A DNA stretch of 64,000 nucleotides, taken from contig OZ241336.1 in NCBI GenBank assembly GCA_965200115.1, forward strand, positions 3,286,001-3,350,000, in the 5' to 3' direction. The stretch is from JAPOUP01 sp026708635. Lineage in GTDB: Bacteria; Pseudomonadota; Alphaproteobacteria; Rhodobacterales; Rhodobacteraceae. The notes below the pieces were generated by a model, which saw nothing but the letters and a program-made list of their open reading frames with translations, did no database searches and was not told where the DNA came from. A program made the position numbers and the translations under genes. Position 1 is the stretch's first letter. Every line of letters begins with the position of its first letter. Shown here piece after piece: positions 53,375 through 63,232 of the stretch.

Positions 53375-54214
53375 TCAACGTTCGCCGCGAGCCATGAATG
53401 CCAGGCGCTCGAACATGTGTAGATCCTGTTCGTTCTTTAACAGCGCCCCATGCAGTCTCGGGAGCGCGTTCTTTCCGTCAAGTCGCAGATCCTCGGCGGA
53501 TAGCTCTTCGGCGAGCAGGAGCTTGAGCCAGTCAAGAACCTCCGAGGTGGACGGCTTTTTCTTTAGACCGGGCATTTCGCGTAGCTCGAAAAACTGGGAT
53601 AGCGCGGTCACCAGCAACCGTTCCTTGATCCCCGGGTGATGCACCTCGACGATTTGCCTCATGGTGTCCATGTCTGGAAACCGGATGTAATGGAAAAAGC
53701 ACCGGCGCAGGAACGCGTCGGGCAGTTCCTTTTCGTTGTTCGACGTGATGATGACGATCGGGCGTTGCCGGGCCGTGACCGTCTCCCCGGTCTCATGGAC
53801 GTGAAACTCCATCCGGTCCAGCTCCTGCAGGAGATCGTTCGGAAACTCGATGTCGGCCTTGTCGATCTCGTCGATCAGCAGCACGGTCTTTCGGTCGGCC
53901 GCGAACGCCTGCCAGAGCTTGCCCGGTTTTATGTAATTCCTCACGTCGTGCACGCGTTGGTCGCCGAGCTGGCTGTCGCGAAGACGTGACACCGCATCGT
54001 ATTCGTAGAGGCCCTGCTGCGCCTTCGTGGTTGACTTGACGTGCCATTCGATGAGCTGAAGTCCAAGTGCCCCGGAGACCTGACGCGCAAGTTCGGTCTT
54101 ACCGGTACCTGGTTCTCCCTTGACCAGCAGCGGACGCTCCAGAACTACGGCCGCGTTCACAGCGACCTTAAGGTCATCGGTCGCCACATAGGCTTCGGTT
54201 CCGGAAAATTTCAT
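53375..54214 (-). CDS. MoxR-family AAA+ ATPase
   Basis: 279 aa. Walker A GEPGTGKTELARQVSGALG, Walker B TVLLIDEIDKADIEFPNDLL, sensor 1 PIVIITSNNEKELPDAFLRR. MoxR ATPases work with VWA proteins as chaperones for metalloenzymes or complexes; the partner here is the CoxE-like gene on the same strand downstream. The usual length for this subfamily is about 280 aa, so it is complete. Confidence 0.9.
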   Translation of the reverse strand: MKFSGTEAYVATDDLKVAVNAAVVLERPLLVKGEPGTGKTELARQVSGALGLQLIEWHVKSTTKAQQGLYEYDAVSRLRDSQLGDQRVHDVRNYIKPGKLWQAFAADRKTVLLIDEIDKADIEFPNDLLQELDRMEFHVHETGETVTARQRPIVIITSNNEKELPDAFLRRCFFHYIRFPDMDTMRQIVEVHHPGIKERLLVTALSQFFELREMPGLKKKPSTSEVLDWLKLLLAEELSAEDLRLDGKNALPRLHGALLKNEQDLHMFERLAFMARGER

Positions 54215-54391
54215 GGGCCTTCGTTACGATCCAGTGATTGAGATGCCGCTTGCCTAATGACCGGCGGACTGCATTGCAAGCGTTGGGTTTCCGGGCGTGA
54301 CAAGGCATTTTCCATCGGTTAATGCGTTCCGGCGGTCTGACTTCGGCGGTCTGCGAACCGGAGTCTGTCAGTCAAGCACTAGGGAACCAAC

Positions 54392-54811
54392 ATGGTGGCG
54401 AAAAACTCTCTGCCCGACGATTACCGACCTTCCGAAGACGAGAAGTTCATGAACGGACGGCAGTTGGAATACTTCCGGCGCAAATTGGTCGCATGGAAAG
54501 ACGAATTGCTAAACGAGTCCAGACATACGATTCAGGGACTTCAGGATAGCGCGCGAAGTGTGCCCGACATTGCCGACCGTGCCAGCGAGGAGAGCGACCG
54601 CGCGCGCGAGCTGCGCACCCGTGACCGCCAGCGTAAGCTGGTCGTGAAGATCGACGCGGCGCTACGACGGATCCAGCAGGGGGAGTATGGTTACTGCGAG
54701 GTGTCGGGGGAACCGATTTCGCTGAAGAGACTCGACGCGCGGCCGATCGCGACCATGGGTCTGGCGGCCCAGGAACGCCACGAGCGTCGCGAGAAGGTCC
54801 ATCGCGGCTGA
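54392..54811 (+). CDS. dksA: RNA polymerase-binding transcription factor DksA
   Basis: 139 aa. Coiled-coil with the acidic tip ADRASEESDRARELRTRDRQ and C-terminal globular domain with QQGEYGYCEVSGEPISLKRL. Only one Cys of the zinc finger remains (C-x-x-S-G), as described for the single-cysteine DksA of Rhodobacter sphaeroides, which acts without a structural zinc. It modulates transcription with ppGpp. The start at 54392 follows GGGAACCAAC; the family N-terminus MVAKNSLPDDYRPSEDEKFM is normal for alphaproteobacteria. Confidence 0.93.
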   Translation: MVAKNSLPDDYRPSEDEKFMNGRQLEYFRRKLVAWKDELLNESRHTIQGLQDSARSVPDIADRASEESDRARELRTRDRQRKLVVKIDAALRRIQQGEYGYCEVSGEPISLKRLDARPIATMGLAAQERHERREKVHRG

Positions 54812-54877
54812 CGGACTTTCCCGGCCGCGATGCCGATCCAGAAAACGTCACCGCCCCGAGGGCTCGTTCACTTAACC

Positions 54878-55993
54878 ATGATGGTAGATCGGAACGTCAC
54901 GGTCATCGGAGCTGGCATTGCGGGGCTCGCGGTGGCTGTGGCGATGGCGCGACGCGGCGCGAGCGTGCGGGTGCTGGAGCGCTCACCGGAAATAACCCGG
55001 GTTGGCGCGGGCCTTCAGATTTCGCCAAACGGTTTCGCGGTGATCAGGGCACTTGGACTTGACGGGGCGCTGCGGTCGGCGGGGCTGGAATCGCGTGCCA
55101 TTGAATTGAGGGACTACCGTGCCGGCCGACGGGTTCTGCGAATTGATCTGGCGGAGTGTTGGAACGGGTTTCCCTTCATACTGACCCATAGAGCGCACCT
55201 GATCGCACTTCTGGAAAAGGAGGCACGCGGTGCGGGAGTGGACATCGCGCTTGGCGTCTCCATTGATCCCGCGAGCGTTGACGGATCGCTCGTGATCGGG
55301 GCCGACGGAATCAGGTCGGCGACACGGAGATATCTCAACGGGCCGGAAGCGCTGCTCTACACCGGCCAGGTTGCGTGGCGGGCGATGGTAGCCGGTAATG
55401 CCGCACCCGAGGCACATGTCTGGATGGGGCCGGGACGGCACCTTGTGACCTATGCGCCTGACCCACGACTGCGCAACATAGTGGCGGTGGAGGAGCGCGA
55501 GCGATGGGTCGGAGAGGGTTGGGACCGAAAGGACGATTCCTCCAATCTGCGGGCCGCGTTCGCCGATTTCGCGCCGGAGGTCAGGCGATGGCTGGCGCGG
55601 GTCGACGATGTTCGGCTATGGGGACTGTTCCGGCACGAAGTCGCCGCGCGCTGGCATGACGGGCGTTTCGCGCTTGTGGGCGACGCCGCACATCCGACGC
55701 TTCCGTTCCTCGCGCAGGGCGCGAACCTCGCGCTTGAGGACGCCTGGGTTCTGGCTCGCTGCCTTGATCGCCTCCCGCAGCGCGACGCGCTTGCGGAATA
55801 CCAGAAGCTACGCCACGGTCGAGCCGCGCGGGTGGTCGCCGCGGCAACGGCGAACTCACGGAATTTCCATCTTCGCGATCCGGTGTTAAGGAGTGTCGCC
55901 CATAACCTGCTCAGGATCGGAGGTGCCATAGCGCCAAATGCGGCGCTGAAGCGTCTCGAATGGCTATACGGTTTCGATGCGACGAGCGATTGA
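54878..55993 (+). CDS. FAD-dependent aromatic-ring-type monooxygenase
   Basis: 371 aa, group A flavoprotein monooxygenase of the salicylate-hydroxylase/UbiH type. Rossmann motif VTVIGAGIAGLAVAVAMARR, middle DG-type motif VIGADGIRSATRRYL, and the second FAD motif FALVGDAAHPTLPFLAQGAN. These residues and the length fit salicylate 1-monooxygenase-like enzymes, but no degradation genes are nearby, so the substrate is open. Start 54878 or the adjacent ATG at 54881. Confidence 0.88.
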   Translation: MMVDRNVTVIGAGIAGLAVAVAMARRGASVRVLERSPEITRVGAGLQISPNGFAVIRALGLDGALRSAGLESRAIELRDYRAGRRVLRIDLAECWNGFPFILTHRAHLIALLEKEARGAGVDIALGVSIDPASVDGSLVIGADGIRSATRRYLNGPEALLYTGQVAWRAMVAGNAAPEAHVWMGPGRHLVTYAPDPRLRNIVAVEERERWVGEGWDRKDDSSNLRAAFADFAPEVRRWLARVDDVRLWGLFRHEVAARWHDGRFALVGDAAHPTLPFLAQGANLALEDAWVLARCLDRLPQRDALAEYQKLRHGRAARVVAAATANSRNFHLRDPVLRSVAHNLLRIGGAIAPNAALKRLEWLYGFDATSD

Positions 55994-56080
55994 CGCATCG
56001 GTCACACCGGTCGACTTCCGGTCACTTTCAGACGGTGATCTCGCCGCCGGAGCATCGATTCTACTGAATGGATAGATCGC

Positions 56081-56839
56081 TCATGCCGCCGCCTCAAGCG
56101 CAGAGACAATCGCGCCGAAATCGGTCGGATCCAACGATGCGCCGCCCACCAAGGCACCGTCGACATTGGAAACGCCGAAAATCTCTTCCGCGTTCGAAGG
56201 CTTTACCGAACCGCCGTACAGAAGACGGACTCCGTCGGCTGCGAACCCATCATCGCGCATCCGGAGTTGAGCGCGTATGAAGTCATGCACCTCGGCGATC
56301 TGCGCCAGCGTCGGGGTTCTCCCGGTTCCTATGGCCCAGATCGGTTCATAGGCAATTACGATCGCGTCTTCACTCGCACCCTCGGGTACGGATCCGATGA
56401 TCTGCTCGCCGATGACCTCCAGCGTTCCGCCGCCTTTCCGCTGTTCCAGCGTTTCGCCGACGCAGATCACCGCGACGAGTCCGGTGGCGATCGCGGCGGA
56501 CGACTTTGACTTTACCAGCGCATCGGTTTCGCCATAGGCCGTCCGGCGCTCCGAATGGCCCAGGATTATATACTCCGCTCCGGCATCCGCTAACATCCGA
56601 GCGGATATATCCCCGGTATGCGCTCCGTTCACGGCAAAGTGGCAGTCCTGGCCACCCAGTGCGATCGTTTTGTCCGCGGTCAAGGCCCGCACGCGGTCAA
56701 GCAGCGTTGCGGGCGGGCATACCAACACCTCGCATCCAGGGTTCGGGTAAGTGTCGATCAATTGCCTTAATTTGGCGAGGTCGGCCGATAACCCGTTCAT
56801 CTTCCAGTTTCCGGCCGCGAGTTTACGTCTTTGGCTCAT
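56081..56839 (-). CDS. tpiA: Triosephosphate isomerase
   Basis: 252 aa; interconverts dihydroxyacetone phosphate and glyceraldehyde 3-phosphate. Active-site Lys in RKLAAGNWKMNG, His in YIILGHSERRTAYGE, Glu in VIAYEPIWAIGTGRTP, and phosphate loops LYGGSVKPSNAEE and GALVGGASLD. Length and residues are normal. Confidence 0.95.
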   Translation of the reverse strand: MSQRRKLAAGNWKMNGLSADLAKLRQLIDTYPNPGCEVLVCPPATLLDRVRALTADKTIALGGQDCHFAVNGAHTGDISARMLADAGAEYIILGHSERRTAYGETDALVKSKSSAAIATGLVAVICVGETLEQRKGGGTLEVIGEQIIGSVPEGASEDAIVIAYEPIWAIGTGRTPTLAQIAEVHDFIRAQLRMRDDGFAADGVRLLYGGSVKPSNAEEIFGVSNVDGALVGGASLDPTDFGAIVSALEAAA

Positions 56840-57282
56840 TGTTTCCTCGGGTGTGCCGATCGGGACTCTCCATCCCGATCCGGGTTGTCGTCGAATTCCG
56901 GGTCAGGGTAAACGCGTTATCGCAACTCCGGCCTGAAGTAATGCGCGGCTTGGGAGCCGGTCGCAAGTCCGGCGGTCACACGCCCGGTCGTTCCGGCGGT
57001 GGCGTCGGGTCGCCGGGGTGATTACGTGGATGTCTTTCCCCATCGGCAGGGCGCGCAGGAAGCCCTAGGGTGAACGCGGCGCGTGGGGTCCCGCGGGATC
57101 CGCGTATCGACACACCGCCTTCGATAGGACATGCCCGACCAGGGGATCGGTGCATGAGCGCTCCCGTCATTGACCGGGACCGCTAGGCGGGAATGCGGGA
57201 GACCCCCTTGAGAAAGGAGCGGAGACGTTGCAGAAACGCTCTTGTATGGAACGTCGAAACCACTCAGGCGGAACCCGCACCC
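56840..57282. other. Intergenic stretch between tpiA and the lyxose isomerase-like gene
   Basis: About 440 bases between divergent genes with no recognisable gene. The upstream frame from 57193 joins the isomerase gene but looks like non-coding extension. Confidence 0.45.
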
Positions 57283-57972
57283 ATGCTTCGGTCCAGAATT
57301 AATCAACTCATAGCCGAATCGGACGCCTTCATCCGCAGTCATGGCTTTAAGCTGCCTCCGTTCGCTTACTGGTCACCTGAGGAAATGCGAAGGCGCACCG
57401 CGTCTGACAGCGCCATGATCCGGAACCACTTTCTGGGATGGGACATCACGGATTTCGGTGAGGATCGGTACGACGAGCTGGGATTGTTTCTTTTCACTTT
57501 GCGCAACGGCGCGAATTCTAACGTCTCTCGTGGAAAGGGAATGCTCTACGCCGAGAAACTTTTGATCTCACAGGAGAATCAGGTCACTCCGATGCACCGC
57601 CATAACCTGAAGACAGAGGATATCATCAACCGTGGTGGCGGTACGTTGGTATTGGAACTATTTCGGGCGGAAGAGGATGGAGGAATTGATGAAGCCGCCG
57701 AGATCACCGTGCGAACCGACGGCTCTCTCAGGCATATCGGTGGTGGAGAGCTTCTCAGGCTTGCGCCCGGCGAAAGCGTAACGCTTGAACCTGACATCTG
57801 GCATTCGTTTTGGGGTGAGGGCGGCAGTGTGCTGATCGGTGAGGTCTCAAACGTGAACGACGATCGGACGGATAACGTATTCCGAGAAGAGATCGGAAGG
57901 TTTTCGGTCATTGAGGAGGACGTCGCCCCAACACACCTGTTGGTTTCGGATTATGACGCACCTCTCCGATGA
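57283..57972 (+). CDS. D-lyxose (D-mannose) isomerase-like cupin enzyme
   Basis: 229 aa. The family pattern is visible: INQLIAESDAFIRSHGFKLP, FAYWSPEEM, GWDITDFGEDRYDELGLFLF, then the metal site QVTPMHRHNLKTEDIINRGG (two His and downstream Glu) and the last His in LEPDIWHSFWGEGG. D-lyxose isomerases convert D-lyxose to D-xylulose and D-mannose to D-fructose with Mn or another divalent metal. Start at 57283 gives MLRSRINQLIAES; the longer frame is unsupported. Confidence 0.82.
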   Translation: MLRSRINQLIAESDAFIRSHGFKLPPFAYWSPEEMRRRTASDSAMIRNHFLGWDITDFGEDRYDELGLFLFTLRNGANSNVSRGKGMLYAEKLLISQENQVTPMHRHNLKTEDIINRGGGTLVLELFRAEEDGGIDEAAEITVRTDGSLRHIGGGELLRLAPGESVTLEPDIWHSFWGEGGSVLIGEVSNVNDDRTDNVFREEIGRFSVIEEDVAPTHLLVSDYDAPLR

Positions 57973-58028
57973 GTGGGTTATGTTGACCTTATTGACCTTA
58001 CGAGGCAATTGATCCTTGGCGCAATCAC

Positions 58029-58220
58029 GTGCCAAGGCTCGTCGAGGGTATCGAAGTGGGTCCGGAATTGGTCCCGCTCAGGCAGCGGGCCTTCATCGAG
58101 GGATGTCCGGACTGCGGAGGCTGGCTGGAGACCAAGATGAGGAGGTTCGGCCGCTTTCTCGGGTGCTCGAGCTATCCGGCATGCGAGTACACGCAGAACC
58201 TGAAACGGCGCAGGCAGTGA
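58029..58220 (+). CDS. Small topoisomerase-type zinc-ribbon protein
   Basis: 63 aa, GTG start. One C4 zinc ribbon: EGCPDCGGWLETKMRRFGRF followed by LGCSSYPACEYTQN. This is the repeat found at the C-terminus of type IA DNA topoisomerases (zf-C4_Topoisom). A free-standing copy could be a small nucleic-acid-binding protein or a fragment; a second small unit upstream is not seen. It lies 157 bp before the RlmJ-like gene and the CRISPR array. Confidence 0.7.
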   Translation: MPRLVEGIEVGPELVPLRQRAFIEGCPDCGGWLETKMRRFGRFLGCSSYPACEYTQNLKRRRQ

Positions 58221-58377
58221 GACCGGCTCGCCCCGTGTCCGCCTTTCGAATGGGACGCGTCAGGCCGACGACAGCGATGCATTCGTCACGGGAGCCGGGT
58301 CGCCGCGCAAGCGGCCGAAAGGAAGCGAAAGGGAAATCGGCACAGGGCCTCTTCCGGCCGCAAGTCAGGATTCATGC

Positions 58378-59283
58378 ATGGCAAAGGGCAACGACGGAAA
58401 CTACCTGCAGCATTGCGTCGAGGTCGAGGCGGCGGCGCGCCTGGCGCGGACCGGTCCGGAGGGCGGGCTCCATGTCGCGCTGACGCATGGCATGGCACCG
58501 TTCGAGGAGCTGGAAGAACCAAAGAGCGGGGTCAGAAAGGAATTACTGTACGGGGCCCTGGCCGAAGCCGCCGGCGAGCCTAAATGCAATGACCGAGAAA
58601 TCGTGAAGGCGTACCGAAAGTGCAGGGCGTCGCGGCGACGTTATCCAAACACCGGAGAGCTGCTGCGGGCGGTTGTCGGAACTGACAGACTGTCCGGCGG
58701 CATCACCGAAGTGGATCGGGCCAGGCACGGGAGGCTCGCAAAGGCCTGGCGGGACACGGGGATCAGGGTCGCGAATTCGTCGTGGCGCGAGGAGCTCGGC
58801 CGTGACGGCGTGCTCGGCTGCCCGAGCGGTCTTGAATCGCCGTGGCTGCTGTCAATGGACCCAATGACCTTCTCGGAAGGCGGCGGCAGGGCCGAGAATC
58901 TGAACGGATCGGACCTGAACCTGCTTGAACGCGCGCTCGGCTTGTATTTCGGCAGCGGGCAGCCCGGCATCGCATGCTTTTTCGTGTATCGCATGCCAGG
59001 GACCAAATTGAACGACTCACGGCTTCGGTTCTGGGACTTTGTCGAAGATCTGGCCAAGAATTTGAACGTCCGCTCGGGCTGTTTCTGGTTGCCGCACATA
59101 GGCGGAAACGGCAATCTCGCCGGCTTGCTGTTTTCGGATCACCGGCTGGCGTCAGGGTTCAGCCCTCCCGACGTCAATTCGGGGCGGGGAACGCCGACCG
59201 CTCGTCCCGGCGGGAAAGAAATCCTGTCAAATATCCCGGATGTGGCAGGTGCGTCCAAAAAGTTTCGATCCACGCCTCCGTGA
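58378..59283 (+). CDS. RlmJ-like putative methyltransferase-fold protein reading into the CRISPR array
   Basis: 301 aa. The N-terminus MAKGNDGNYLQHCVEVEAAA carries a G-N-x-G-N-x-x-x-H pattern like that of RlmJ (23S rRNA m6A methyltransferase). SPWLLSMDPMTF resembles the D-P-P-Y/D-P-M active-site strand, and PGIACFFVYRM and NGNLAGLLFSD follow. Conserved relatives seem to exist among uncharacterised bacterial proteins; activity is unknown. The last codons (KKFRSTPP) and the TGA stop are read from the first CRISPR repeat (59262-59293), so the gene's original 3' end has been replaced or truncated by the array. Confidence 0.6.
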   Translation: MAKGNDGNYLQHCVEVEAAARLARTGPEGGLHVALTHGMAPFEELEEPKSGVRKELLYGALAEAAGEPKCNDREIVKAYRKCRASRRRYPNTGELLRAVVGTDRLSGGITEVDRARHGRLAKAWRDTGIRVANSSWREELGRDGVLGCPSGLESPWLLSMDPMTFSEGGGRAENLNGSDLNLLERALGLYFGSGQPGIACFFVYRMPGTKLNDSRLRFWDFVEDLAKNLNVRSGCFWLPHIGGNGNLAGLLFSDHRLASGFSPPDVNSGRGTPTARPGGKEILSNIPDVAGASKKFRSTPP

Positions 59284-60255
59284 TGGAGGCGACGAGCGTT
59301 ACCAGGGTCTTGGTCTTACTCCACAGGTTTCGATCCACGCCTCCGTGATGGAGGCGACTGTTCCCCCAGCCGCAGGGCGGCGGGCCGGAAGAGTTTCGAT
59401 CCACGCCTCCGTGATGGAGGCGACACATGGGATTGGTCGGCGGCCGCTCAACGCCAAGTTTCGATCCACGCCTCCGTGATGGAGGCGACTGCGGGGCCTG
59501 CGGAAGGGCAAGGCCATTCTCCAGTTTCGATCCACGCCTCCGTGATGGAGGCGACAAAATACCGAAACGAACGTTACGCAAACGATCCTGTTTCGATCCA
59601 CGCCTCCGTGATGGAGGCGACACCGCTTGCAGAGCGAGGATATCGTTTACACCATGTTTCGATCCACGCCTCCGTGATGGAGGCGACTCGGATCGGGCGG
59701 CAAGGAGGTCGTGGACGCGCAGTTTCGATCCACGCCTCCGTGATGGAGGCGACCCGTCCGATCTCACCCATATCGCGGTCGGGACCGGTTTCGATCCACG
59801 CCTCCGTGATGGAGGCGACTTCCGACGTTCGGCGTCAGGTCGCCTTCCAGATCGTTTCGATCCACGCCTCCGTGATGGAGGCGACCAGCCCACTTCTGAC
59901 ATAGCCAATCCCACTGCTGGTTTCGATCCACGCCTCCGTGATGGAGGCGACAATCGATAACCATGTCACCAAGCGTCGTGCTCCTGTTTCGATCCACGCC
60001 TCCGTGATGGAGGCGACCAGCCCTCGCGCAGGTGGTCTACACGCCGGACGGCGTTTCGATCCACGCCTCCGTGATGGAGGCGACAACAGATCCAATCATT
60101 TTCCCAAGATATACGAACAGTTTCGATCCACGCCTCCGTGATGGAGGCGACTTTGACGCTCGCGCACTTATGCAGGACCCGGCTGTTTGGTTTCGATCCA
60201 CGCCTCCGTGATGGAGGCGACCCTGCGCCTACCCCCTGCCGCCCAAAGTCGGGCC

Positions 60256-60519
60256 GTTTCGATCCACGCCTCCGTGATGGAGGCGACTCGCCCTGCCAAC
60301 AGGCAACATCAAGGTGAGCCGGTTTCGATCCACGCCTCCGTGATGGAGGCGACCACGGCCGCGGCGATGGGCGGGCACGTTTACGAGGTTTCGATCCACG
60401 CCTCCGTGATGGAGGCGACTCGCCCTGCCAACAGGCAACATCAAGGTGAGCCGGTTTCGATCCACGCCTCCGTGATGGAGGCGACCACGGCCGCGGCGAT
60501 GGGCGGGCACGTTTACGAG
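60256..60519. repeat. Tandem duplication of two repeat-spacer units in the array
   Basis: The spacer 60288-60321 (starting TCGCCCTGCCAAC) recurs at 60420-60453, and 60354-60387 (starting CACGGCCGCGG) recurs at 60486-60519. The order is preserved, so a 132-bp block of two units was duplicated in tandem. Confidence 0.9.
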
Positions 60520-62203
60520 GTTTCGATCCACGCCTCCGTGATGGAGGCGACGGCTGGCACCACACCGACTGGACCACCCTGCGGGGTTTCGATCCACGCC
60601 TCCGTGATGGAGGCGACGCACGCGGGGGCGCTCGTCGAGTATTAGCGAATGGTTTCGATCCACGCCTCCGTGATGGAGGCGACGCGGAACGATAAGACAT
60701 TATCTTGGCAAATACATGGTTTCGATCCACGCCTCCGTGATGGAGGCGACGATATTGCCCCATGCCCCATGCTGCCCCATGCCCTGTTTCGATCCACGCC
60801 TCCGTGATGGAGGCGACTTGACATCCTGTCCGCCGACGACGCAACCGAAATGTTTCGATCCACGCCTCCGTGATGGAGGCGACTCGGGCGACGAGGTCGA
60901 CGTTCGCGAGATAGCGGGTTTCGATCCACGCCTCCGTGATGGAGGCGACTGGGGCGGCCCGGCTGGAACTCCCGATCCCACTGGTTTCGATCCACGCCTC
61001 CGTGATGGAGGCGACGTCTCCGTCTCGGTGTAGTTAATGAACCTTGACGCGTTTCGATCCACGCCTCCGTGATGGAGGCGACTCGTGCTGGTTGGGTTTT
61101 CTTTGCCGCGTTAGGTGTTTCGATCCACGCCTCCGTGATGGAGGCGACAAGCTGACCGACACCGGAATTAACGACACCAGTGGTTTCGATCCACGCCTCC
61201 GTGATGGAGGCGACACGGGTTTGACAACCTATGCCGACTAGCGGTCGAGTTTCGATCCACGCCTCCGTGATGGAGGCGACTATTTACTAATGTGCCTTTG
61301 GCACTCGCAACAGCGTTTCGATCCACGCCTCCGTGATGGAGGCGACTGCTACGCTAAATAGAGAATCACGCAAGCAAGGGGTTTCGATCCACGCCTCCGT
61401 GATGGAGGCGACGATAGCCGGGGGACAAGCGGTCAGCGATGCTCTGGTTTCGATCCACGCCTCCGTGATGGAGGCGACAGCCGCTAATCGCGGCAATGGG
61501 TTTATTTCTTGCCGTTTCGATCCACGCCTCCGTGATGGAGGCGACATCGGAATCCGAAGGCGCTCAACTACATCACGGAGTTTCGATCCACGCCTCCGTG
61601 ATGGAGGCGACGAGCAAAGCTACACCAACACGGGAACGGTCATTAGTTTCGATCCACGCCTCCGTGATGGAGGCGACGCTCATCGGCCTCCGGGCCGTGG
61701 ACGATTTTCTGGTTTCGATCCACGCCTCCGTGATGGAGGCGACTCGGCGACCTTACGCGCCTGTTGGATGTCCAATGTTTCGATCCACGCCTCCGTGATG
61801 GAGGCGACGACCGAATCGAGCTTCGCCTTGTCGATTGCGCTGTTTCGATCCACGCCTCCGTGATGGAGGCGACGAGCGGCGTTGCAGGATGCCCTCCACC
61901 TTGGCGAGTTTCGATCCACGCCTCCGTGATGGAGGCGACCCTACGCGACGGAGACGATGTACGCGGTTGGCGATGTTTCGATCCACGCCTCCGTGATGGA
62001 GGCGACGCTGGGTCTGCGCCTCCGCCGCCTGGCTCGCGCTGTTTCGATCCACGCCTCCGTGATGGAGGCGACACCATCCTAGCCGAACTGTCACGCGACC
62101 TGTTGGTTTCGATCCACGCCTCCGTGATGGAGGCGACACGGCGCGGGATCTGGGAGCGACGGATCCGACGGGTTTCGATCCACGCCTCCGTGATGGAGGC
62201 GAC

Positions 62204-62700
62204 ATCCGCTCGCCGCGCTCCGTCCTGTCGGTGATCGGGGTTTCGATCCACGCCTCCGTGATGGAGGCGACGATCCGCGCCGCAGATGAAGCATGTTTTC
62301 TCTTGGTTTCGATCCACGCCTCCGTGATGGAGGCGACATTTCGTTATTGGGAGATGACGATGACTGACTGGTTTCGATCCACGCCTCCGTGATGGAGGCG
62401 ACAAAGCGAATCATTGTCCCTTTCCCTTCCTGTCAAGTTTCGATCCACGCCTCCGTGATGGAGGCGACAATCAGATCACCGGCGCCGGCGATGTCGATCT
62501 GGTTTCGATCCACGCCTCCGTGATGGAGGCGACGCTCGCCGATCGATAGGTGTCGCGCGCGTTCGTGTTTCGATCCACGCCTCCGTGATGGAGGCGACGG
62601 CCTTCCAGGCGCAGGTCATCGCGTGGTCAAGGGTTTCGATCCACGCCTCCGTGATGGAGGCGACATCCGCTCGCCGCGCTCCGTCCTGTCGGTGATCGGG
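62204..62700. repeat. Dispersed duplicate spacer
   Basis: The 36-bp spacer at 62204-62239 (starting ATCCGCTCGCCGC) is repeated at 62665-62700, seven repeat units away; neighbouring spacers differ. Confidence 0.9.
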
Positions 62701-63130
62701 GTTTCGATCCACGCCTCCGTGATGGAGGCGACGCCGGCTGTCGCCCTGGTAACGCGATATGTTGAAGTTTCGATCCACGCCTCCGTGATGGAGGCGACCC
62801 GATGGCGGTGTCGCTGTACATCCCGCTGAACTGTTTCGATCCACGCCTCCGTGATGGAGGCGACTCGGCCGTAAAGAAGGGTCATGGCTCGTATCTAAGT
62901 TTCGATCCACGCCTCCGTGATGGAGGCGACCGTCGATGGGTATCGCGATCGCGCACTGCGATCTTGTTTCGATCCACGCCTCCGTGATGGAGGCGACAGG
63001 TCATCCGTTGCGACCACCGGGCCGTCAAGGTGTTTCGATCCACGCCTCCGTGATGGAGGCGACGCCCGCCGCGCCCGGTCACTGCCGCCCTCCGGGATGT
63101 TTCGATCCACGCCTCCGTGATGGAGGCGAC

Positions 63131-63232
63131 TTCCCGCCCTTCAACTCGCACTGCACCTGCTTCCAGTTTCGATCCACGCCTCCGTGATGGAGGCGACTTC
63201 CCGCCCTTCAACTCGCACTGCACCTGCTTCCA
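63131..63232. repeat. Adjacent duplicate spacer
   Basis: The 35-bp spacer 63131-63165 (starting TTCCCGCCCTTC) is repeated at 63198-63232, in the next unit. Confidence 0.9.
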
